NCBI GenBank assembly: GCA_030407005.1
Contig: JAUDYN010000004.1
Coordinates: 2,356,001 to 2,420,000, forward strand
DNA: 64,000 nt
Direction: 5' to 3'
Source: Desarmillaria ectypa
Taxonomy: Eukaryota; Basidiomycota; Agaricomycetes; Agaricales; Physalacriaceae
Under the pieces are notes generated by a model. That model was not told where the DNA came from, searched no databases, and saw nothing but the letters and a program-made list of their open reading frames with translations. How positions within the stretch are numbered: position 1 is the first letter of the stretch; each line of letters opens with the position of its first letter. Both the position numbers and the translations under genes were made by a program. Of this stretch, positions 45,503 to 59,105 are shown piece after piece.

Positions 45503-45847
45503 TATAATTTTTCATCGACATACATAGAACATACATGAATGAGTAGTCGGAAAGAAAGGTTGTAGGTCTCAACTATGGCAGATATTGGTAGAGGTTTCAA
45601 TATCCACCTCAAACATGGACCTTGGTCATTCTTCGACTGAACAAGGAAGGTTTTGGTCATGCCAACGAAATAGGTAGCCAGCACCAGAATACGAGGTCGT
45701 AGTCGATGGTTAAGAAAGAAAAAAGCAGACGGCTTACTTTATGTAAATTTGATGCACGTGTCAGTTGCCATTCTAGGTCAGGGCTTCGACGACATAATAA
45801 AGTCCCTCGTTGCATACAGTATTCTCTCCTCTTCCCATACTCTGAAG
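45503..45847. other. Intergenic region upstream of the syntaxin-18 gene
   Basis: 345 bp between two plus-strand genes; no protein is recognised. Confidence 0.4.
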
Positions 45848-47142
45848 ATGACGTATACGGATCGTACTTCAGACTTCAAAGAAAACGTACGGAAATGTCA
45901 GGCTTCTCTACCAGACACCGATAGGCGAAAGTCTGCACCTGACAGGCAGAAGCAGAGTCGGGAATGGGATCCTTTGGGCAATGAATACATCTCTGAGGCA
46001 TACAAGATTGTGAGTAAGACCATTTTTGCGTGTAATTATCTTTGTTGAAGAATATGGCCATGGCTCAGCTCACTCATATCACGACTCTGACACGCATGTT
46101 GTCTACCATCCGAAAGCCATACCTAAACCTGGACTCACGGCGTGGCACGTTTGCTCGACATACGTCCCGAACATTGGATTTCAGTGGCAGCGACGAGCAG
46201 TCGTGGTCATCAATACGCCAGCTTTCCAACGAAGAGCGGGACCAAATTGACTTGCAAGCACGGCTCATCTTGTCTCGTTGTGCTGACAGAGTTAAAGAAA
46301 TGGAAGCCCTAGAAAAGCGTACGGATCATATTCACCGGTCCTCCTTTTCCTGACAGCCAACATAGAGTTTCCGTTATGTTCTCATTCGTTTAGGACGCGC
46401 CGAGCTTGTTGCTAGCAAGACCAATCCATTAACTCGGTTCTTACCAGCGCGACTGCGACAAGACGAATCATCAATCGCCTCAGATTTTATCGCCGCACAT
46501 CATTCGAGCATAACGTGGTATCTGAACCGCCGTCTCGCCGAGGCTAGTCAAAGCCAGAAGATTATGCAGGAAGAGCGCGTGAAGCGGGAGCTGGAGCGGT
46601 CGCGGACGCTTGGTTCAGGTGCAGCGAAGGCGGCTCTAGATATCGGGAATTCAGACTTACCCGGCATGGGAGAAAGCTCGGGAGGGGCAAGCTGGCTGGG
46701 CGGGGCGTCCTCCAGTATCATTGCGGCAACCATTGGGGCTACTGCGCCACGTTCTGACACCACGTCAATCTCTGTCGACTCTGCACTTCCGATGGAAGAT
46801 GACGATGATGATATCGAGCTGTCGGCCTCTCAGATTCTCCAGTTTGAGACAGAGAATGCCAATATCTTGAGAGGTGTGCAAGACACACTGGAATCGGTTC
46901 AGCAGGCTGAATCGCGCCTTATGGATATCAGTGCTCTTCAGATGGAACTGGTCTCTCATTTGACACAGCAGACGGAGTTGACAGACCAGCTATACGAAGA
47001 TGCAATTGCTACGACGGGTACGGTAGAAAAGGGTAATGTCCAGTTGCGGGAAGCGAGGAGGCGTGCAAAGGACGGTAGAATTTTCATTCTTCTATTCCTT
47101 ATAGGCGCAAGTCTTAGTCTATTGTTCTTGCATTATTATTGA
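45848..47142 (+). CDS. UFE1: ER Qa-SNARE, syntaxin 18 / Ufe1
   Basis: A t-SNARE of the ER that receives Golgi-to-ER (COPI) vesicles. Exons 45848..46009, 46051..46318 and 46394..47142 give 392 residues. The N-terminus (TYTDRTSDFKENVRKCQA) matches the syntaxin-18 N-domain. The middle has LSNEERDQIDLQARLILSRC (helical) and a Gly/Ser-rich insert with ATIGATAPRS. The SNARE helix runs from about residue 295: ENANILRGVQDTLESVQQAE, SRLMDISALQMELVSHLTQQ, and GTVEKGNVQLREARRR. A single C-terminal membrane anchor (FILLFLIGASLSLLFLHYY) ends the protein, as expected for a tail-anchored SNARE. Confidence 0.88.
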
Positions 47143-47230
47143 AGAAACAATCATACAGCATACGAGATACAAGTGCTCTATTCGTGTTTAAATAGTCACT
47201 ATACAGTATATGGTCCTTAGATAGATTCTG

Positions 47231-48488
47231 TTACACCTGATCGTCTGCTTCACTAGAACGTAAAAGCGGCGCATCCTCGTCGTATTCTTCTAGAGCCTCC
47301 GCTGCCATTCGATCGACTTCCGGAGGTATATCCTCCAACTGTCGAATGTGATTCTGAACAAAAGTGTACACAAGCCTACAAGGGAGATCAAAACACGTTG
47401 ATATAGGTAGGACAGATATCTTACCAGCTAGTAAAAATAGCCACGATGATACCTCCACCTATGAGTAAACCATTCATGACTTTGGTGTCTATAAAAGGAC
47501 TCAGTTTCAAACTGTGATGGGTGAGAGTGACACAGACGAGTATCCATGTGGGTCCTGCTATCGCCATCGGAAAGCGCAGCCATGCGGGAACCTATAACAA
47601 CAAGTAAAAGAACCTTGGGGAAGATGAAGCAAGTAGCGATGACAAATTGCCACAGGGAAACTGCTTCGATTGACTGCACGATGATTGTGTGAGGGTGTTA
47701 TTATCGTCAAAATATTAACTCACTGCAAACAGAGAATTAGAATAGACCCAAGGGGGGAAGGGGGAAACGCGAATAAGAATAATAAGTGGAAGTCCTTTTG
47801 CGCACTGAGACGATGATATCAACAGACAACTATATCCTGAGACAATCTATCCTTACCACGACAGATTCCAAAGCTTGCCATTTCTCGTTGTGAGAAGACC
47901 ATTTGCGCAGGCGAGAACTAAAGCAGAGCCGCAAAAAGACAAAGACAAGAGCAGAGCCAATAACCGATGCACCAGCTCCAATAGCGAAGCCCTTCATGCC
48001 GAACGCGAAGCCGCAAAGCGTAAGAAGCGTCGAATGACCGATAAGCGGAGGGAATGAAACCCCAACTATTGCATTATTCAGTCCATTTTAGAAGGGTCTG
48101 CAGGTTATGGATCACAAACTAATTGCTCCAGTGAGGATGAGCCAGCCCAGCCTCATGTGAGAAAGTTCCGAGGCTTGGTCATACAAGAATTGGGCGATTC
48201 GGCTGGGGGAAACTACGATGATGAATGCACCTGGACACCGGATGATGAGCCGTACAGATACCCCACATCAAGAACTAGAAAATACCTAGGCATAGGTAGA
48301 ATAGCATTAAAAGCCATATAAAAGCCTAGTAACGAAACCCTGTTCAGGACGGGAAAAAATGTATGACTCTGAAAACGCACCTTTCCATAGATATGGAGAT
48401 TTTGGTAGCGATGAAAAACCGTAGTAAGGGTCAGCTTAATCAATAGAGACGAACTGGCTGCCCAGCCGGAGGGTGCTTTCGTGGTCAT
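47231..48488 (-). CDS. TVP38: Tvp38/TMEM64-family (SNARE-associated/VTT domain) membrane protein
   Basis: A Golgi or late-endosomal multi-pass membrane protein of the VTT/DedA group, whose relatives include lipid scramblases. Several exons. The start ATG at 48488 opens MTTKAPSGWAASS. The spliced protein shows AFIWLLMLFYLCLGAFIIVV, LGWLILTGAI, FPPLIGHSTLLTLCGFAFG, KGFAIGAGASVIGSALVFVF, FPKVLLLVVIGSRMAALSDG and a terminal LVYTFVQNHIRQLEDIPPEV. FPP-G-S and GAGAS-GSAL are the family signature. The C-terminal tail is acidic (EALEEYDEDAPLLRSSEADD) and has a DAPLL stretch resembling an acidic dileucine sorting signal (inference). It is divergent from the acyltransferase gene. Confidence 0.87.
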
Positions 48489-48839
48489 TGTGGTATTGGG
48501 AGAGCCACGTGCCGAAATGATGAAAGCTGCCGGGAACCTCGGGTAAAGTTGACCGGTCTCCGGGATGAAGACCAATATATAGTTATCTTCCAGCTCGCAG
48601 AAAGTATTCATTAGAAAAATTAAATGCAGCACCCTTGTACTGAATTCACGTCTGATCCATACTGCGCATTATCCCAACATTGTGCTCAACGAAGAAGGAA
48701 GCTTCAAGGAGATGCTGAAACACGAGCCGGAGTAGGCCCGAACACGGCCGTGCGATCACGTGAATCTGAACGCGTGTCAAGGATCTGTCATTGATCGGGT
48801 TTCTTGTCCTTCAACTCAGCTGCATTCAGTACAAACTTG
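48489..48839. promoter_or_regulatory. Divergent intergenic region TVP38/LOA1-like
   Basis: 351 bp. A CACGTG E-box lies at 48757..48762, about 80 bp before the plus-strand start. No gene is seen. Confidence 0.4.
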
Positions 48840-50306
48840 ATGGAAAAGTACAGTGCATATAGAGTAAGTCCATAAATGTCTGTCTTTGAAAACTTCGCTT
48901 AATGTTTTCAATAGGACCCGGGAACCGGAATCCAGGTTCGTGTTTTGTGCACTCGATATCGTCCCCGAATTCCTAAGACTCTATCGACTTAGCCTTTCCT
49001 CGCTCCAGTGGCGCCCCCAAGCCCAAGCGGAGACGTTTTGGCTAAGATATTTCTCCCCATCAGATACCTTATTGGAGCTGTCCGAATCCTTCTGGTTTTG
49101 CTCGTTCTAGGCCTGTATCTGATATTGGTGAAAGGAGTATGCTTCATCTTCGTTAGTCCGTTTCAGCTATAAGAATTACAGTACTGATGGATTATCAGAT
49201 ACCTGTTGCGCCTTTATACTGTATTTTGGCTCGGCTGTTTACAGCATTGTTATCACGCCTAGCGCTTTTGAGCGCCGGAATCTTTTGGATACACGTGGAA
49301 CATGTCAAGAGGAAACGAGGGTAAGTATAATACCTGCTACGTATGCCCCCTGTAGCTGTTAAGAGTTCGCAGTAGGCAAACTCAAACCGCCGACCAATGG
49401 AATCCACAGCCTGGTGATGTAATAGTTTCCAACTGGGTCTCCTGGATTGAAATCCTCTGGCTTGCTTTCAGGTAAAACCCGAAGTACTCATCACAAACCG
49501 AACTTGACGGATTCTCGCTCATTTCAGGTTTAATCCGGTCTTTGTTCTCCCAGTTCCTGCTTCGTCGGCCTTAACTTCTGCGCCATCTAAACCATCAGAT
49601 CCCATATCACGCACACCTGGGCGGCGGACAGGAACTGGATCAACTAATGTGTCGGTGTCAACAAGGGCACCTAGGGAAAGAATCCCTATCATTGGTTTTC
49701 AGCGTCTTTCGCTACTGAATGTCATCCGCCAGACTGGCAATGTTCCGCCATACAGGGTGCCCCAAGGTTTGGCTCCCCAGAGTCTAGAAGCTATTCGGTC
49801 GACTTCTGATCGGCCTATTGTCGTATTTCCGGAGTGTACAACGAGCAATGGAAGAGGGCTAATCCGTTTTTGCGACGTCTTCAATCAAAATATCCCAGTA
49901 CAAGGATGGCAGGTGTTCGTCATGTGTGTTCGGTACGCTCCTTCTATCCCTCTTTTGATACATTCTCCTTACGCTCGCGCTCTACAGATACAATACTCCA
50001 GCAATATTGTCATCAACCCTGTCACACTCTATTCCAGCAAGATCCGTAAATCCACTGTCTCAGGTGTTCAATGTGGCCACGTCCATAACGCCGCCAACCG
50101 TTTCAATCCGGCTACTAGCGCCCTCAGAATCACCTAGTTCACCAACCTTCTTGGCTAGTGATGTCCTCACCGGATCATACAACGATCAGCTTAGTGAAGC
50201 ATGCGCTGTTTTGATTGCGCAACTTGGAAAGATGAAAAGGACGGGGATGGGATGGGAAGATAAAGCAAATTTCCTAGAGTTCTATTGGGGTAGACGCAGT
50301 TCGTAA
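48840..50306 (+). CDS. Lysophosphatidic acid acyltransferase-like protein (Loa1/Vps66 family)
   Basis: Yeast Loa1 (Vps66) acylates lysophosphatidic acid at the ER and lipid droplets. Spliced protein: MEKYSAYRDPGTGIQ, PFLAPVAPPSPSG, a membrane segment (VRILLVLLVLGLYLILVKG), a second hydrophobic part (CILARLFTALLSRLALLSAG), then DVIVSNWVSWIEILWLAF at the usual HX4D position, VPASSALTSAP, and FPECTTSNGRGLIRF, which is motif III (FPEGTTSNGR in relatives). The region QVFNVATSITPPTVSIRLLA and EDKANFLEFYWGRRSS complete the family pattern. The motif I histidine and aspartate are replaced (N-WVSWI-E), which may alter or remove activity. About seven exons; the start is the first ATG. Confidence 0.85.
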
Positions 50307-50637
50307 TCGACACACAGAAAAACACAGTAAAAAAACTTATAAGAACATAAGTTACTACAGCAGCCGAGAAATAACCTTAAAGGTGGGCATATGTGGCGAG
50401 GTGATGATATATATAGGTGGACTAGCTGTCCAGAAGAGACCATTGCATGCGTAATGAAGAGTTGCGTGATTTAGTTTTACAATCCAAGTCCAATTGTGAG
50501 TTCGATGCAGATTCCAGACATGTTAACGAGAGACACGAGAAAAAGCATGAGATGCTGGAAAGCATGAGATGGATGAGGCAACACCGAAAGAGAGCCACTC
50601 ACAGCGAGTTCCAGCAATTAATCCGAGAGAAAGAGTT
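50307..50637. other. Convergent intergenic region
   Basis: 331 bp between the stops of the Loa1-like gene (+) and the SR-like gene (-). A 65-codon plus frame at 50447 has no supporting splice or family signal. Confidence 0.4.
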
Positions 50638-52082
50638 TCAATAATATGCATATCTTAAGTCGTACCAATGACGATATTCGGCGTCGTCGCGGTCTGAAGG
50701 TAGATAATAATCCGTGGGAAGACGTCGAGGGGCATAGTGGTAATAATCGTAGTCGTAATCGTAGCTGTAATCGCGGCACCGTTCCTCTCGTTCATATCGG
50801 TATGCATGGTCCCACGGATTTTCTCTGGAATATTCCAGGACGGGATCATATCGGTCCTGAATGCGAGGCGAGTACGGTCCTGGGTCCGTGTTATATGAAG
50901 AACAGGAGGGATATGAGCGTAGGGGGGAGGGATAGCGCATCGGAAGGGTGCGGTTGGCATCAGGAGAGCGAGCCGCCCCACGTCTGTCATCCATGCCCAT
51001 ATATGCGGGGTGACGCCGTACAGGAGAAGAACTTCGCGAGTGGGAGACCTCTTTGGCTTCCCTGTAATAAGATGGCTGCAAGGAATAGATTTAGAGCATG
51101 AAGCTACAGAACGCTGTCTCTCTCCATACCTTCTTGATAGAGACTTTGACTGGTACGCCTCCCAGGGTTTGCCCATCGAGTTTCTCGGCGGCTAACTCTG
51201 CCTCTTCAAAGGAAGAAAATTCTATGAATCTGCAGCACACATCAGCAACAGTGACAAGAGAAAATCCGTCGAAAAGGACCCTTTGCTGTGGTTTTTCCTG
51301 TCGATATCGCAGTACGCGACATGCCGTCCTGAGAGCCTCCCGAAATCTTTCAGTTCCTACCGAATATATGTCATAAGACGGTGATCTGAGAAATGGTGGC
51401 TCATAATCACACCTGCCAACAAACATGACGAGGAATACCGGCAACAGCTACTGGAAATCGCATGATGCCTCTGTTACTTGCGCATTAGACAAGCGAGACG
51501 ATGAGTCAAGCACGCTCACCTTGGAGCGCGTTCGTTCCTGGTGAAATTGCTGGTATCGGCGAGAGCTGCTGCATCCTTTCGCAACGGGTGCGCAAATTCA
51601 ATGGTGATACCTGGTGAGAGGTGGAGGTGAGTGCTCAGCCAGCCTGCGACGCGTCAAAGCTCACGTTTACACAAGAAGTCCTTTTCTTTGAACGTCTCTA
51701 ATACAGTTCTCGCATTCTAAAATGGCGTCAAAACGCGCCATATGAAGCAATAAGAAAGAACACACGTCGGGAGATTCGAATTCGACAAAGCCGTAGGCTG
51801 TCCGTTCATGAGCATGAAATGTCAAGCGTACGACAACTCCACTCACTGTGTCCGGACACGAGCTTCACTTCAGTTATTTTGCCGTATGGTGCAAGGAACT
51901 GCCACCGAAAAATGGTAAGCTATCTTATCGGTAGTGAGTCTCCAGGATACTCACTGCCTCGATTTCGTCCTCTGAGGCAGTTTCCGGAAGGTCTGGTGAA
52001 GTAGAAATGAGACGGATCTGCCGCAACAGAGGAAATAAATGAGCAGCTGACCTCGTAAATAGAGTCTTTTGGAGGAAAACAT
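50638..52082 (-). CDS. SR-like RNA-binding protein with two RRMs and Arg/Tyr/Asp-rich tail
   Basis: A probable splicing or mRNA-export factor in the nucleus, laid out like Srp2/Npl3 or SRSF1-type proteins. The first exon is 52082..52052. RRM1 begins at once: KRLYLRDLPETASEDEI (RNP2), FLAPYGKITEVKLVSGH, TYGFVEFESPDNARTVL (RNP1). After a linker (NFTRNERAPSNRGI), RRM2 has FPVAVAGIPRHVCWQELKDF, then SKGFIEFSSFEEAELAAEKL and GVPVKVSIKK. The tail is rich in Ser/Arg/Tyr/Asp: SHSRSSSPVRRHPAYM and a run of YDYDYDYYHY. About eight exons, all with short introns. The start is the ATG ten codons before intron 1, five residues before RNP2, so there is practically no N-terminal extension. Confidence 0.88.
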
Positions 52083-52326
52083 GATAAAAAGGGTGGGCTC
52101 GAGTCAAGAGATGGGGGAAAGAGAGAGAGAACGAAAACGGCAATCAAGCATGGCGCGTGAAAGATTGGCAAGTAATTTAGAAGACCTATCAATTTGGACG
52201 CATCATCGGTCGCGGACCATGGCTCCTTTCGTGTGGACTACGTCAAAGTGGGGCCCGTTTGAATATTCCATTAATTGCAGAAAATACGTCTATATTTCAG
52301 GCGTAGTCTGGGATACAAAGGTGTGA

Positions 52327-54106
<1,780 letters not shown>

Positions 54107-54337
54107 GATAGAAATATGACAAGAAGGGGCCGATTGTGTAATAAACTTAGTTCATTTATATGCAACAGTTGCACAATTCAGCATGACTCGACCGACCTTC
54201 GGATTTGATTCGGACTCTAGTTCTGCCGGTGATAATTATTTTACAAGATATTTACATGTCTACCGTCGCAGTATGTGTGATTATAGGTACCAGTAATAAC
54301 GTGCAATAATAATATATATTCGACAGCCACAGTGCTG

Positions 54338-57300
54338 TTAAAGGTCCCGGTTTGCGTCTTGTTCCAGCAATCCTGAATCCCGCATGAAAGACTTCCACTG
54401 CTCATCTATTCCCGAATCTCCCGACATCATCATCCCAAGGTCCACCAGCTTCACTGTAGCGTCGTCAATTGTAGCATCCATTGTAGCATTCAAAGAATAC
54501 GGGTTGGGTGCCAAAAAAGAAGAATCGAGATCATGGTAAAACGATGACGGTGTCGATCCGTTCATCTGTGGCGGAACAGTGTATAGTGGGTAGATGGACG
54601 ATGGTGAGGACTGTTCAGACTGGTTATCCAACATAGCAGGCGACTGTCTGAATACAGAGGGAAAGGCCATAGAAGAGGTTGCTTGAGTTTGTACTTGTTC
54701 TACAGCAGTAGGAGGCGTGAGGGGCTCCTGTGGCGGAGACAAATGTGGATGCTGTGAAAGAGGTAGAAGGGATAGATACTCGACCAAAGATGGATGCACA
54801 TCTGGAACACTATTAGAGGGACTTGGCGCTTGACTGTCCTTTTGATGAGCTTCGCGAGAAGCAGGCATTGTATTTAAAGGATTGACAGATGGAGGATTTG
54901 GAGAGTTTATGGAAGGTGAAGATGAAGGCGTCTTCCTGTTCACTCCTCTTGAAGACATAATTTTGCTAAAAAGTATTCGCGTTTGACCACCAAACAAGGC
55001 TAACTCGTCGTCTCCGTAATCTGAGCATACTGGAGCATTGGGTGGTGGGGGATTTCCAGAACGGAACTGAGAGTATGTCTGGAATGCCTTGTTTTTAAGT
55101 GAGTATAAGATACCCTGGAAAGACATCTGTTCAACAAAGGTTAATTATATACGGGAATAGAACACGCACAATACCGCTTCTTGCCCGACGCGAATGGTGA
55201 GAACCCTTCTCGAATAAATCACAGGCAAGGCCCAATTCAATGAAGGCGTTGGCTGCCATGCTAGAGGAAGGAGAGCGGGTCACTATAGAGCCAACTATTA
55301 TCTAGACAGAGTCAATGAGGACAAGCTGAGTTGAAATTAGAACACACCGCTGCCGAAAACACTATGCCGAGTGCATGTTAGACCGTCTGGAGAAGACATG
55401 GATGACGAGACTCACGATGGGTCCAGACACCCCACCACCTACAGCACAATTCCGGGAAGCGATCGTGATAGTTCAGACTGGACTTGATCACACCAGAGGC
55501 ACACCGATACGCAGCTAGGAATGAAGGTGCATAGGGACTCCGAAGGGGGTTGATGGGGTGATCAAGCATCGCCTGAGCAAAAAAGCTGCGGTGAATGTAC
55601 AAAAGAGCTTTGAATGCATCCAGTCAGTAATCCGACCAATCGATATGTATGGGAGAAAATTATAACGCACTGATAGTGCGGTATTGCCCCAACAAACAAC
55701 CATGCATGAATGCAGAAGGAGAACAGTTTTCGTCCTCTGGATTCATGAAAACATTGAGATGCGGTGGTAAGACCTTCTCTCGTACTTTGCGATCTAAATC
55801 AAGGATAGTTTGATAGTTTGGCGCCTCCGCGGTAAGAGTCAGTTCAAGAATATCCGAGAAGATCTCCTTGCAGAATTCATATTTCCACTGATAATCTATG
55901 TGTCGGTCCTGTAAGACAAGGGCTTTAAGACGGTCATATGAAATCTTACATCCAATTTTAACTTCGCCATTTTCGTCCAAGGATGCCTCATCATCTGTCG
56001 GGTATTCACAGTCAACATACGATAAACGAATGGAGGGAGGCCGGCCGAGGGCGATGCTCTGTTTCATCTCGAATCAGAGCCGGGTAAATGCAAGTAACAG
56101 AATGATAGACGCACATGGAATAAATCTGCGCAAAAGATTTCATAGAATAGAGATCTGCGACGTTGCACCGTCTTAGCGTCCATTTTCCATCTGGCACTGT
56201 CCCGATCTGTAACCTTCGCTTGAGAACTCTTTGAAGCAATGAGATCCGCGATACCTACGTAATCCTAGCTGCAACCCAGATAAAGAGTGAGCGAAAATGA
56301 TAAAAGATTCAGCCCTGGAACGCACACTTTGAGCTAATTTTGCGCCCAGAGACATGATGTTCCACTAATAGAAGCCTGGTTATGGTCTAATCCGAATCAA
56401 GTTGACGCCCGTCTTACTGTGCTGTCCATTGTATATCGCTTGCCTCCCATACCATGAAAAGACGCTATGAGGACAACAGCCTGTACTGTGGCAATCTCCG
56501 GGGAATCGAAGAGTGAGCGTAAAGACAGCGCAGCACGGCTCAGATGATAGTAGTGTTCAGATTCATAATTATCTATGTTCAGTGAGATAGACGTATACTT
56601 TTGAGGGGCAGACGACGTACACGGCTCCAGTGTCAAGTCAACCAAGGACCCAATAGCGAACAGTATGAAAAGAACAGCAAGTTTATGTGATGATATTGTT
56701 TGAGCAGCTGATACAGCGCCATTCTTAAGTTCCTTGGCACACTTGTATGCTGGTGTTAGTATGTCGTCAACTATTTCGTCACGTTGTAACGGTCGAAAGG
56801 ACCAAGAAGCATGCTCGAGGTACGTTTCACACAGGGCCCAAGCCCGCGGTCTTTCTGGCAAATGATTGATGAGAGTATCCAGAGCTTTTTCCCAATTCAC
56901 GCCACCATCAGCAGTGAACGGGAAAGAATTTGAAAGTCGGGCAACCTCCAAAGGGATGGGCGGATAGTCGTCTTCAACGCAAGCCATCTCCATATCAGCA
57001 CCAGCCTGTAGATTAACCATGAATGAAATTCTCAAAGTTTGAAAGGCACCATACTAAAAACAGAGTCTATAAAGAAAGCGAGCGTGAGAAAAGCACAGCG
57101 ATATATACAATCTCACCTCTGAGCCAGCTGAGCGACCGAAATACTTAGCCTCACCACGGTCGCCTATTGTGAGAGTGCCTAGAGCATCGATAGCATCGAC
57201 GGACAGGTCGGAAGAGCGCTTCTCTGGTGTTTTACCACTCTCTGGACCAAACTTGATAGCCAGAAGGTCATCCCGCAATAGTGCGTGAGATTCGGTGGAT

Positions 57301-57826
57301 ACACCAGCTTGGAATATAGCCAGAGCGTCTTCCAGTTGCCGTATACGTTGGCCCATTTCTGAGATTTTGTTATGTAGTTGGGTTGTATCTGCAAGGACGA
57401 ATCTGGTTTTGAAGAGGTTTAGACCGGTAACCGCCAAAATATTGCAAATCAGGCACCTGGTTCCCTGGCCCGTGGATAGACTTCCATTAGGGCAGATGGA
57501 TGGACACCCCCGACGAACTATGAAAAAAATTAGATTCCAATACGATAGATACAAAGCAACAACGCACTGCACGAGCTGCATGGCAGCTTTTTGTCGCATT
57601 TGAGCTGCACGTATAGGCACGATCAACAGGAAACCTCCAACCAAGAACACTTTCCGACCTTCAATCTTCTACATTCAGCACAGGATATCTAATAAATCAT
57701 AAAGATAAGAAAAATCAAAAGACAGGTGAGAATACGACGCACCTCTCCCCGGGCCCGTCTAGCGTCAATATCGTCGTCGTGAGTGGAGTGCTTGCGGGGC
57801 GTTCGTCTGGAGTTGTCGACAGGCAT
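54338..57826 (-). CDS. Zn2Cys6 transcription factor with fungal-specific regulatory domain
   Basis: A nuclear GAL4-type regulator. The start ATG at 57826 opens MPVDNSRRTPRKHSTHDDD. The zinc cluster is assembled from three small exons: ISCAECRRLKLKCDKKLPCS and SCIRRGCPSICPNG (six cysteines). A coiled-coil dimerisation helix follows (TTQLHNKISEMGQRIRQLED). The fungal_trans region has LPERPRAWALCETYLEHASW, SHKLAVLFILFAIGSLVDLT, YHLSRAALSLRSLFDSPEIA, VQAVVLIASFHGMGG and, further on, RPPSIRLSYVDCEYPTDDEA. The C-terminal 260 residues are Ser/Pro/Gln-rich and probably an activation domain. It is divergent from the expansin-like gene (246 bp), so it may control that gene; this is inference only. Confidence 0.9.
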
Positions 57827-58072
57827 GACGCTGTCAGGGCAGAAGCGGGGAAGAGTGGTGATGAGCGATTCAATGCTTGAGTGAGAGTTGCCGGGCTAGT
57901 AGCGGCCGGGCCGGACATCGGCATAGTCACGGCACCGATGGGCTTGGGCTTCAAGCACACGCAAATATGCACGTGATCGTGTTTTCTTCGAGACAATTCC
58001 GTTTCTTTTTTGAAGTTCTTTCTGTTCATCATCGACCACCAACCAACTTCAAGATCAGCCCCCGCCTTTGTC
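57827..58072. promoter_or_regulatory. Divergent promoter Zn2Cys6 factor / expansin-like gene
   Basis: 246 bp separate the two starts. A GGGCCGG stretch near 57909 belongs to a GC-rich patch; no clear CGG-N-CCG inverted repeat for a Zn2Cys6 protein was established by eye. Confidence 0.35.
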
Positions 58073-58957
58073 ATGGTCGCGTCTTTCTCTCTATGCACCA
58101 AGTTCATGGCCATTCTGGCGCTGGCGTGCTCAGTTCAGACACTTTCTATACCATTACCAAAACGCGATCCTTCACCTACCAATTACACAACTGTACATTC
58201 GCTTGGCGATTCGTATCACTTCCGTCTTCAGGACGGATGGATGGCTTACAACATTTCTAACTTCCCTACGAGGTCTGATAGTGAAGACATAAACAGTGGG
58301 ATAGTAAAGAGGTCTGGGAAGGCGGGCAAGAAGCTAAAGGGGAGCAAGAAACTAAAGGGAAAGCTGGGAAAGCACGAATTTTCGAAGGCCTTTTCGGCAA
58401 GCAGTGTTATTGGAGGCACGATAAAGAAGATCGTGAACGCTGTTCAGGTCATCATCACCTGGTAAAGCTCCCAATTTTTTATGGCGTGACTCCGACTCAA
58501 TACGTAGATGACAGGTATACCGGCAAAGACCTTTTGAATCCTAGTTGTTGGCCCCAACCAGTCTGGACACCAACGGTACGTTTGAATATCCTTATGTTGC
58601 TACTGTGTCCTGTGTCATTCATCAGTTCATTTAGGACCAGTCCTTTGTTAGCGCTATCACAGAAATAGGATGGGAGGGTCGTCCAAAGTGTTTCGACTTC
58701 CTTGAACGTAAGCCACACTGTTGTTTCTTCGTAGCTTCTCTCGTGACCTCCCTTTAGTCTGCAATGGTCCCAAGAAATGTATCCTATGTCGAGTCGTGGA
58801 TACCTGCGCAGGTTGCGCTCCGACATCTAAACATGTTGACCTGACAAAATCTGCATTCGCAGCGCTCGCCGACACTGATAAAGGCCTTCTTACAGTTCAG
58901 CTAAGGATTGCCTCGGAACCGAAAGTGTGGGACATAGACCTATGGGGACCCAAGTGA
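58073..58957 (+). CDS. Secreted expansin-like (double-psi beta-barrel) protein
   Basis: A secreted protein with a barwin/expansin-type double-psi beta-barrel, the fold of wall-loosening proteins. Exons 58073..58461, 58515..58575, 58635..58707 and 58758..58957 give 240 residues. The signal peptide is clear (MAILALACSVQTLS after SFSLCTKF), then PLPKR, a likely Kex2 site. A basic segment follows (VKRSGKAGKKLKGSKKLKGK) with another dibasic pair. The barrel has ITWYTGKDLLNPSCW, WTPTDQSFVSAITEIGW, RPKCFDFLELCNGPKKC, VVDTCAGCAPTSKHVDLTKS and AFAALADTDKGLLTVQLR, with six or more cysteines. The first acceptor used (GATGACAG at 58507-58514) is the only one that joins ITW to YTGKDL in frame. Confidence 0.87.
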
Positions 58958-59105
58958 ACTTCCTTCTCTCCGCATTTCGCTACACGATGCACACTGCACC
59001 ACAGTTTGTATACTAAACAATCCCAGAGTTATAAACATACGATTTGTATCTACCAGAAGCAATGTATCCCCACAAATACTACTTACTACACATATACAAG
59101 GGTTG

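Noticed and set aside
58446..58515. Apparent stop after ITW in the expansin-like gene, suggesting a pseudogene
   Set aside because: Using the acceptor GATGACAG at 58514 joins ITW to YTGKDLLNPSCW in frame, so the gene is intact.
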